Source of the DNA: Bacillota bacterium
GTDB lineage: Bacteria > Bacillota > Sulfobacillia > Sulfobacillales > Sulfobacillaceae
NCBI GenBank assembly: GCA_023381095.1
Contig: JAMCTO010000051.1
Span: 1 to 7,343, forward strand
Direction of reading: 5' to 3'
DNA: 7,343 nucleotides
The translations under genes were made by a program, and so were the position numbers. Below the pieces are notes generated by a model that saw only the letters and a list, made by a program, of their open reading frames with translations, was not told the DNA's origin and made no database searches. This document shows, piece by piece, positions 1 to 4,728 of the stretch; the stretch's first letter is position 1; each line of letters begins with the position of its first letter.

Positions 1-159
1 GGCCGAAGCTGCTTGGCGGGCATTGGCATAGTCCAAATTAATAAAAGCGCAAAGCTCACTATTAAGGCTTTCAATCTGTGAAATCGCCTCTTCCAACACT
101 TGGCGCGGATCGAGAGCGTGGGATCGAAATCCTTGTCCCAATTCTGCCAGATATCCCAT
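1..159 (-). CDS. Amidase-signature family enzyme (GatA/AtzE-like), N-terminal fragment, cut by window edge
   Basis: The 53 visible residues begin MGYLAELGQG and continue through a helical stretch ending EEAISQIESLNSELCAFINL. This is the characteristic opening of amidase-signature enzymes (GatA, AtzE, other amidohydrolases): a helix, then '..E.A...IE.LN..L.AFI..'. These enzymes hydrolyse C-N amide bonds with a Ser-cisSer-Lys triad, which would lie further downstream outside the window, so the catalytic residues cannot be checked. The ATG at 159-157 is preceded by GGTGAT at a spacing of 6. It overlaps the stop of the upstream small gene by one base (TAATG), which points to translational coupling. 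Substrate unknown. It could be a tRNA amidotransferase subunit, but the partner gene looks more like the small subunit of a metabolic amidase, and no gatB is visible. Confidence 0.72.
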   Translation of the reverse strand, partial: MGYLAELGQGFRSHALDPRQVLEEAISQIESLNSELCAFINLDYANARQAASA

Positions 160-329
160 TATCGCATCACCGAGGGAATGTCTGGAACCGGAGAAAACGG
201 ATTCAAGGGGTATGGTTGAAGCGTCTTGGCAATCCAGAGAACTTTGCATACCGCGTCAATGTCAGAATCTCGGACAGGCAATCCAGTCCACTCGATAATT
301 ATTCGCTGTATCGCCGGATCTAATTTCAT
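159..329 (-). CDS. Small GatC/AtzG-like subunit of the adjacent amidase (56 aa)
   Basis: A 56-codon frame runs from ATG at 329 to TAA at 159. The N-terminal half (MKLDPAIQRIIIEWTGLPVR) is helical and is followed by a second helix (DIDAVCKVLWIAKTLQ). The tail is proline rich (YPLNPFSPVPDIPSV). This helix-helix-extended-tail plan, with a 'fPL.....PVP' end directly upstream of an amidase, matches the AtzG-like family (formerly DUF4089) and, more loosely, GatC. Members of these families wrap around and stabilise an amidase-signature partner. The one-base TAATG overlap with the amidase supports a co-translated complex. The ribosome site is weak (GGGGG six bases before ATG). At 56 aa it is slightly shorter than typical relatives. 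The family is inferred from pattern and context only; a chance reading frame is possible but less likely given the coupling. Confidence 0.6.
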   Translation of the reverse strand: MKLDPAIQRIIIEWTGLPVRDSDIDAVCKVLWIAKTLQPYPLNPFSPVPDIPSVMR

Positions 330-345
330 AGGATGCCCCCATCAT

Positions 346-359
346 TGTCAACCTTGACA
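346..359. promoter_or_regulatory. Perfect inverted repeat TGTCAA-CC-TTGACA, possible operator
   Basis: Two 6-base arms are exact reverse complements separated by CC. The repeat covers the plus-strand -35 box and lies just downstream of the minus-strand -10 box, so a bound dimeric repressor could affect both directions. No regulator gene is present in the window. A 6-base palindrome can occur by chance. Confidence 0.3.
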
Positions 360-364
360 TTCCT

Positions 365-370
365 ATTATA
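365..370 (-). promoter_or_regulatory. Candidate -10 box for the minus-strand amidase operon
   Basis: TATAAT reads perfectly on the minus strand and would place transcription start near 358, about 30 bases before the ATG at 329. The -35 region at 388-393 (CCGTGG) is poor, so this rests mainly on the -10 box and its position. Confidence 0.35.
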
Positions 371-410
371 CAATGCCGAGAGACTAACCACGGGCATTGG
401 AGGCACTTCC

Positions 411-833
411 ATGAATATTCCCCCTGTAGGCACCGAATCACCACCATTTTCTCAGGTCATAGAAACAGGCGCTATTCGCCGGTTTGTTGAAGCGCTAGGA
501 CTAGAGTATCAACCCTATCGCGATGCCGATTCGGCACGGGCCGCGGGATATCGCAACGTGGTCGCCCCTCCTACTTTCATGATTACCTTGCATGGCCTGC
601 CGATACCGGGACTAGATCTGCCCGAAGCAGGCCTAATACATGGAGAACAGACCTTTCGCTATGGTGAACCTGTAGTTGCCACGGACGTTATCACAGTAGT
701 CAGTCGATTAACCGACGTGAAGACACGCGGCCCGTTAACATTTTTGACGCTAGAAACCAAGGGAATCAATCAAGACAAGGTCGTGGCGTTTATTTCCACA
801 AGCACCATCATTGCCCGTGAGGGGCAGTCTTGA
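411..833 (+). CDS. MaoC-like hotdog protein, FAS1-like N-terminal dehydratase type (non-catalytic partner)
   Basis: A 140-residue single-hotdog protein of the FAS1-like/MaoC N-terminal dehydratase family. Diagnostic stretches are the opening helix IRRFVEALGL (22-31), ARAAGYRNVVAPPTF (42-56) and HGEQTFRYGEPV (77-88), then the C-terminal strand pair LETKGINQDKVVAFIS. It lacks the D-x-N-P-x-H active-site motif, as expected for the half that supplies the acyl-binding tunnel while its partner supplies catalysis. That partner is encoded 21 bases downstream. The ATG at 411 is chosen because GGAGG (399-403) lies seven bases upstream. An in-frame ATG at 333 would put the start inside the promoter region and add 26 residues unlike the family. 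The pair is expected to hydrate or dehydrate a CoA- or ACP-bound acyl chain; substrate unknown. Confidence 0.82.
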   Translation: MNIPPVGTESPPFSQVIETGAIRRFVEALGLEYQPYRDADSARAAGYRNVVAPPTFMITLHGLPIPGLDLPEAGLIHGEQTFRYGEPVVATDVITVVSRLTDVKTRGPLTFLTLETKGINQDKVVAFISTSTIIAREGQS

Positions 834-841
834 AGTCTTGA
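826..841 (+). repeat. Tandem 8-base duplication AGTCTTGA x2 at the intercistronic junction
   Basis: AGTCTTGA occurs at 826-833 and again at 834-841. The first copy contains the TGA stop of the upstream MaoC-like gene, and the second runs into the AAAGGAGGT ribosome site of the next. It looks like a slippage duplication that widened the gap between the two genes. Confidence 0.6.
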
Positions 842-849
842 AAGGAGGT
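841..849 (+). promoter_or_regulatory. Strong ribosome binding site of the second MaoC gene
   Basis: AAAGGAGGT is a near-perfect complement of the 16S rRNA 3' end and lies five bases before the ATG at 855. It fixes this start and suggests the catalytic half is translated efficiently on its own. Confidence 0.75.
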
Positions 850-854
850 CAACT

Positions 855-1262
855 ATGACATTGCTGGTACCAGTTGTTCACCGAGTGACCCGAAGTGATT
901 TAGTGCGTTATGCCGGTGCCTCTGAAGATTTTAACCCGATTCATTTTGACGATGATGCAGCACGGTACTATGGTCTTGACGGGGTGATTGCCCATGGCAT
1001 GTTTACGATGGGATTAGTGACCCGGTTCATAGAGCCCTTGCTTAATCAAGGGTACCGAGTTTCTGAGTGGTCAAACCGCTTTCGGGCCATGGTGCCAGTC
1101 AATCGCACCATTACCATTGATGGGACGGCACAAGAATTTACCCAGAAGCGAGTAATCCTGAATATTACGGTCACTTTGGAAGATTTGCCGAAGCCGGTTT
1201 TGACGGGAGCCATTACCATGGTCCGGGGTTTGCCGCTCGAAGATCTTGCCACCACGAACTAA
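855..1262 (+). CDS. MaoC-like (R)-specific enoyl/hydroxyacyl-CoA hydratase, catalytic hotdog subunit
   Basis: A 135-residue MaoC-family hydratase. The hydratase motif is clear: SEDFNPIHFDDDAARYYG (23-40) contains the Asp25-x-Asn27-Pro-x-His30 catalytic signature, followed by GVIAHGMF (43-50) at the usual distance. Asp and His activate water for addition to a trans-2-enoyl thioester, or run the reverse dehydration. The length is that of one hotdog fold, and with the preceding FAS1-like protein it should form a heterodimer comparable in plan to mycobacterial HadAB/HadBC or to the two halves of fused eukaryotic hydratase 2. The two genes form a two-gene operon with a 21-base gap. The last 50 bases overlap the convergent membrane-protein gene. 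No beta-oxidation or polyketide genes are visible, so the substrate chain length cannot be inferred. Confidence 0.87.
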   Translation: MTLLVPVVHRVTRSDLVRYAGASEDFNPIHFDDDAARYYGLDGVIAHGMFTMGLVTRFIEPLLNQGYRVSEWSNRFRAMVPVNRTITIDGTAQEFTQKRVILNITVTLEDLPKPVLTGAITMVRGLPLEDLATTN

Positions 1263-2013
1263 GTGCTGCCCACACCAAGGCGGCCATCACAACGAAAATC
1301 AATGCACTATGTCGCAAAAGAGGGCTCGGAGAAAAATTACTGACCATAGCCAATCCATCCATTAGCAAATGGGTGGCCACCGGCACCACTATGTCTCCCG
1401 TGACGACAATGTAAAGAGCCCAAGGCACCACGGTCAGTCCAATGGTCAATAAGGTGCCCCATCCCCAAAATGGCACATGCCACAAGCCGAAAACAAAAGC
1501 GGAGGTTATTGCCAGCAAGATGATGCTCCAGGGTCGGCGAGGACGGGCCAAGCGCCACAGTGCGGCTAATATGCCAATCAGTAGTAAGTTTTCTACCGGA
1601 AGTACTAATGGGAATTGCCACAAGAGCTTTTGGGCAATTCCCCAATTGAATTCACGCAATCCAGCCGCTTGAGGATTGTGTCCCAAAATCACTTCTCCTA
1701 GAGCCCCGGACAAAATGCTCAGAATTAAGAGCCCGACTGCCCGGGTCAAAAGGTAATGCGGCCACCGCAGGTGACGTATTAGATGTGGCACAAAGGGCCA
1801 ACTGACAATGGTAAACACTACTGCGCCATAGCCATACCCGACCACCACGTCATGGGCCCACGAGGAGGACGATAGGATTATCAAGATGCCTGCCGTGGAA
1901 GCGAGAAAAAGGCGAGTACCAGAGACCATGGGCACGAGGTCCATAAATCTCTGGTAACCTTTCGAGAACTGCCGCCACATATTACTGGTCGGTCGCTTGG
2001 TGGTTGCTGCCAT
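1213..2013 (-). CDS. Divergent CPBP-family (CAAX protease-like) integral membrane protein
   Basis: A 266-residue hydrophobic protein with about seven predicted membrane segments (roughly 34-50, 61-80, 92-110, 130-152, 161-180, 184-210, 236-255). Three spaced motifs resemble the CPBP/Abi intramembrane protease core: ENLLLIG (141-147), FGLWH (Phe175...His179) and HLLMD (His215...Asp219). The last two fit FxxxH and HxxxN/D. In the first, normally EExxxR, only Glu141 remains; the second Glu is Asn142 and the Arg is missing, so activity is doubtful. Known relatives are glutamate intramembrane proteases or immunity and stress proteins. The ATG at 2013 is chosen, with a G-rich AGGGGGG about six bases upstream; a TTG at 2055 would add an unlikely 14-residue leader. 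It lies 47 bases after the reductase gene, probably as the last gene of the prfC operon. Confidence 0.6.
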   Translation of the reverse strand: MAATTKRPTSNMWRQFSKGYQRFMDLVPMVSGTRLFLASTAGILIILSSSSWAHDVVVGYGYGAVVFTIVSWPFVPHLIRHLRWPHYLLTRAVGLLILSILSGALGEVILGHNPQAAGLREFNWGIAQKLLWQFPLVLPVENLLLIGILAALWRLARPRRPWSIILLAITSAFVFGLWHVPFWGWGTLLTIGLTVVPWALYIVVTGDIVVPVATHLLMDGLAMVSNFSPSPLLRHSALIFVVMAALVWAALSSWWQDLRAANPGPW

Positions 2014-2060
2014 GACGTTCCCCCCTATGCTTATCCATACGGGGAATCGCGACAATTATG

Positions 2061-3014
2061 CTAGGAGAGGATAGAATCAATGCTCTGTAAGGTTTCAGCG
2101 CTTAGTGTTATCCCCACCGCTTTAACGTTTTCCTCGATTTGCTCCGGCTTTGAGGCGCCAATTAGCGCACTGGAAATGGCCGGTTGGCGAAGTACCCAGG
2201 CCAACGCCAACTGACTTAACGTGATTCCCATCTCTTGAGCCAGTAACTGCAATGTCGCCACTTTTTCCAAAGTCTGATCATTTAACATGTGGGTGATAAA
2301 ATTTTGTACCCCAGGCGTAGTAGCTCGCGAGCCCTGAGGTAGCGGCTGCCCCTTTTGATATTTGCCGGTCAATAGGCCTTGTCCTAATGGTGAGAACACT
2401 ACCAACCCAATGCCATTTTCTTCGCAAACCGTCAATACCCCGGACTCGATGTAACGATTCAGCATGTTATAAACCGGTTGACTGGCGCGAATCTTATGTA
2501 ACCTTCGCACTTCCGTCACTTTGACCGCTTCACTGATCTTTGCAACCGGCCATTCGCTAATACCGCCATAAAGAATCTTGCCTTGGACCACCAGATCGTT
2601 GAGTGCGTCTAACGTTTCCTCAACTTCAGTCTCGGGATCATATCGGTGACAGTAATAGATATCCAAAAAATCGGTTCCTAACGCTTTCAAAGACTGGTCA
2701 ACCTGCGAAAATAAGTGCTTTCGACTTAAACCGCGGTCATTGGGCCCCGTACCCACGGGCCAAAAGGCTTTAGAGGTTAGCACATAGGAGTCGCGGCTAA
2801 ATGGTGCCAAAGCGTCACGAAGAAACATTTCTGCTGCATGGGGTTCACTGCCATAAACATTGGCACAGTCGAAATGATTAATACCCAACTCGTATGCTTT
2901 CTGCACACAGGCGTATCCGATCTCCCGTTCAGTGACGGTTCCATAGGTTAACCAACTGCCCAGCGCAATTTCTGAAACTTTAATGCCTGCCTTGCCTAGT
3001 CTGCGATACCGCAC
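2061..3014 (-). CDS. Aldo/keto reductase, Kv-beta/YghZ-like group
   Basis: A full-length NAD(P)H-dependent (alpha/beta)8-barrel oxidoreductase that reduces aldehydes or ketones to alcohols. With residues numbered from the TTG at 3017, the catalytic tetrad is complete: Asp50 and Tyr55 in FDCANVYG, Lys83 in LTSKAFW and His124 in YYCHRYDP. The cofactor-binding segments VFSPLGQGLLTGKY (207-220) and SALIGASKPEQIEEN near the C-terminus are typical of the family. YCHRYDP and LLTGKY resemble the Kv-channel-beta/YghZ group, which acts on small aldehydes such as methylglyoxal, but the substrate cannot be assigned. Two start codons are adjacent, TTG (3017) and GTG (3014). AGAAGGG at 3028-3022 lies four and seven bases away respectively, so GTG is preferred. 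The gene begins 26 bases after prfC ends, consistent with one transcript. Confidence 0.9.
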   Translation of the reverse strand: MRYRRLGKAGIKVSEIALGSWLTYGTVTEREIGYACVQKAYELGINHFDCANVYGSEPHAAEMFLRDALAPFSRDSYVLTSKAFWPVGTGPNDRGLSRKHLFSQVDQSLKALGTDFLDIYYCHRYDPETEVEETLDALNDLVVQGKILYGGISEWPVAKISEAVKVTEVRRLHKIRASQPVYNMLNRYIESGVLTVCEENGIGLVVFSPLGQGLLTGKYQKGQPLPQGSRATTPGVQNFITHMLNDQTLEKVATLQLLAQEMGITLSQLALAWVLRQPAISSALIGASKPEQIEENVKAVGITLSAETLQSIDSILS

Positions 3015-3040
3015 CAATTCGCCCTTCTCTCATAGTAATT

Positions 3041-4594
3041 TTAGGGGACTTCCGAAACCTCCGAAAACGTCACACCGGGATTTTTCTCTTGTATCTTGTC
3101 CAAAGTACGTTGGTCCTCTACTAGCAAGACCGGATGATGATTTTGGTCTGCCACGATTTTCGCATGATCAAAACGCCCAATTTCAGGCAATAGCGAACCT
3201 ACTGTCCATCGAGCCATCGTGTAGACCAATGGGCGCAGACTGACCTCTACCCCATATTCATGCTGCAGTCGGTAAGTCAACACATCAAACTGCAACGGGC
3301 CCACGACGCCGAGGTAAATTTCTGGGCCCAAATTAGGATTGCGAAACACTTGCAACAATCCTTCTTCGCTAAGCTCCTCAATTCCTCGTTGATACTGCTT
3401 GTGTTTGAGGGTATATTTTAACTCAATCTCAGCAAAATGCGCAGGGCTGAAACGTGGGAATCCCACAAATTTGACTCCTGATTGGGTGCTCAATGTATCA
3501 CCAATGCCAAAAATTCCGGGATCGTGCAAGCCGATGATGTCTCCGGGAAAGGCTTCGTCCACAATTTGACGTTCTTCGGCCAAAAATTGTTGGGGTTGGG
3601 CCAAGCGTAAAGTCCGCCCGCTTCTCTCATGAATCACTGTCATACCTCGCTCAAAACGACCCGAACAAATTCGGACAAACGCCACCCGATCGCGATGAGC
3701 AGGATTCATATTGGCCTGGATCTTAAAGACAAATCCGCTAAACATTTCTCGGGTTGGTTCAATCCAGCCATCTTCCGAAAGCCGCGGCATAGGAACTGGC
3801 GCCAAATCTACGAAGTAGTCCAAAAAGTTTTGAACACCGAAATTGGCTATGGCACTCCCCCAGAAAGCAGGACTTTGTTCCCCAGCGGCTACTTTTCCCC
3901 GATCTAATCGACTGCCGGCACCGTCTAACAACTCTAAAGCATCGTCCAAGTCAGCCTTTTGGTCGGACGGCAAATCGGAGAGATCCCGGTACGGGATGTG
4001 AAGAAATTTTTGGTGTTGCCGGTCAAACTGTTCAAAGATGGCACGCTGTCGGTCAAAAATGCCGCGAAAGGCCAGACCCATGCCCACTGGCCAGTTCATG
4101 GGATAGGTCTCAATTCCCAGAACATGCTCTACTTCATCCAATAGCTCCCATGGCTCGCGTGATTCGCGGTCCAATTTGTTAAAAAATGTAAACACCGGGA
4201 TCTTTCGCATCCGACATACTTCAAACAACTTAATTGTTTGCGGCTCAACCCCTTTAGCGGCATCAATGACCATGACCACACTGTCCGCTGCCAAAAGAGT
4301 TCGGTAGGTATCTTCGCTGAAGTCTTGATGCCCTGGAGTGTCGAGAAGGTTGATCCGATACCCTCGGTAAGGAAATTGAAGCACCGTGGACGTTACCGAG
4401 ATCCCGCGTTGCTGTTCGATTTCCATCCAGTCTGACCTGGCGTGCGCCTGGGCTCGACGCGCTTTAACAGCCCCGGCTTCCCGGATGGCACCACCAAACA
4501 GCAATAGTTTTTCGGTGAGGGTGGTCTTCCCTGCGTCGGGATGAGAAATAATGGCAAAAGTTCGCCCTTGGGCCACTTTTTGAGTCCAATCCAT
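3041..4594 (-). CDS. prfC: Peptide chain release factor 3 (RF3), GTPase
   Basis: A 517-residue cytoplasmic translational GTPase that removes RF1/RF2 from the ribosome after peptide release; E. coli RF3 has 529 residues. The opening RTFAIISHPDAGKTTLTEKL (11-30) is diagnostic of RF3. G-domain motifs run in order: P-loop HPDAGKTT (18-25), G2 RGISVTS (63-69), G3 DTPGH (85-89), G4 NKLD (139-142) and a G5-like GSAIANFGV (246-254). Domain II follows, and the C-terminal domain contains GVVGPLQFDV (429-438), matching the RF3 domain III signature and separating it from EF-G. No key residue is missing. AAAGGTG lies about 11 bases before the ATG at 4594, a rather long spacing. It is the first gene of the apparent prfC-reductase-CPBP operon and is divergent from acnA. 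Confidence 0.95.
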   Translation of the reverse strand: MDWTQKVAQGRTFAIISHPDAGKTTLTEKLLLFGGAIREAGAVKARRAQAHARSDWMEIEQQRGISVTSTVLQFPYRGYRINLLDTPGHQDFSEDTYRTLLAADSVVMVIDAAKGVEPQTIKLFEVCRMRKIPVFTFFNKLDRESREPWELLDEVEHVLGIETYPMNWPVGMGLAFRGIFDRQRAIFEQFDRQHQKFLHIPYRDLSDLPSDQKADLDDALELLDGAGSRLDRGKVAAGEQSPAFWGSAIANFGVQNFLDYFVDLAPVPMPRLSEDGWIEPTREMFSGFVFKIQANMNPAHRDRVAFVRICSGRFERGMTVIHERSGRTLRLAQPQQFLAEERQIVDEAFPGDIIGLHDPGIFGIGDTLSTQSGVKFVGFPRFSPAHFAEIELKYTLKHKQYQRGIEELSEEGLLQVFRNPNLGPEIYLGVVGPLQFDVLTYRLQHEYGVEVSLRPLVYTMARWTVGSLLPEIGRFDHAKIVADQNHHPVLLVEDQRTLDKIQEKNPGVTFSEVSEVP

Positions 4595-4633
4595 CGTTGT
4601 CGGTACACCTTTCTGACGAGATCGTACTGCACG

Positions 4634-4642
4634 ATTATAGCA
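4634..4642 (-). promoter_or_regulatory. Extended -10 promoter element for prfC
   Basis: The minus strand reads TGCTATAAT, a perfect extended -10 box. Transcription would start near 4627 and leave a leader of about 32 bases. The -35 hexamer 17 bases upstream (TTCGAT, 4657-4662) is weak, which is common for extended -10 promoters. Confidence 0.55.
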
Positions 4643-4680
4643 TTGCAGGAAGCGGGATCGAATATTTAGCCAAAGTAGAT

Positions 4681-4686
4681 TACAAT
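4681..4686 (+). promoter_or_regulatory. Candidate -10 box for acnA
   Basis: TACAAT differs from the consensus by one base and would start transcription near 4693, about 36 bases before the coding region. No good -35 box is present; the hexamer at the right distance is TCGAAT (4658-4663). This region is back to back with the prfC promoter. Confidence 0.3.
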
Positions 4687-4715
4687 GGAGTCGTTGATTT
4701 TCTGACTCGGAAGAT

Positions 4716-4722
4716 GAGGTGA
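4716..4722 (+). promoter_or_regulatory. Ribosome binding site deciding the acnA start
   Basis: GAGGTGA is a seven-base match to the complement of the 16S 3' end. It abuts the ATG at 4723, which is too close, but is well placed for the in-frame TTG at 4729. Confidence 0.5.
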
Positions 4723-4728
4723 ATGATA

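Larger units (their letters stand above)
345..374 (+). promoter_or_regulatory. Candidate promoter for the MaoC gene pair
   Basis: TTGTCA (345-350) is followed after 18 bases by TACAAT (369-374); each hexamer has one mismatch to the sigma-A consensus. The predicted start near 381 leaves about 30 bases before the ATG at 411. It overlaps the oppositely directed -10 box at 365-370. Confidence 0.4.
4595..4728. other. Divergent prfC/acnA intergenic region
   Basis: 134 bases without a gene, holding the outward-facing prfC and acnA promoters described separately. A five-base-pair hairpin (GAGTC 4688-4692 with GACTC 4704-4708) is the only other structure seen and is within chance expectation. Confidence 0.6.

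Noticed and set aside
78..323. 81-codon plus-strand open frame
   Set aside because: It lies opposite the coupled amidase subunit genes and has no family-like features; the minus strand explains this region better.
346..351. Minus-strand TTGACA as a -35 box for the amidase operon
   Set aside because: A correctly spaced -10 box would fall on the start codon itself (TGAAAT), so the upstream TATAAT is preferred.
333..410. In-frame ATG at 333 as the start of the first MaoC gene
   Set aside because: The extra 26 residues cover the predicted promoter and palindrome and match nothing in the family; ATG 411 has GGAGG at proper spacing.
2014..2055. TTG start at 2055 extending the CPBP-like protein by 14 residues
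   Set aside because: No ribosome site precedes it, and the ATG at 2013 has a G-rich site at about six bases.
4688..4708. Hairpin GAGTC...GACTC in the acnA leader as an iron-responsive or riboswitch element
   Set aside because: Only five base pairs with a large loop, no IRE-type loop sequence, and it overlaps the predicted transcription start.
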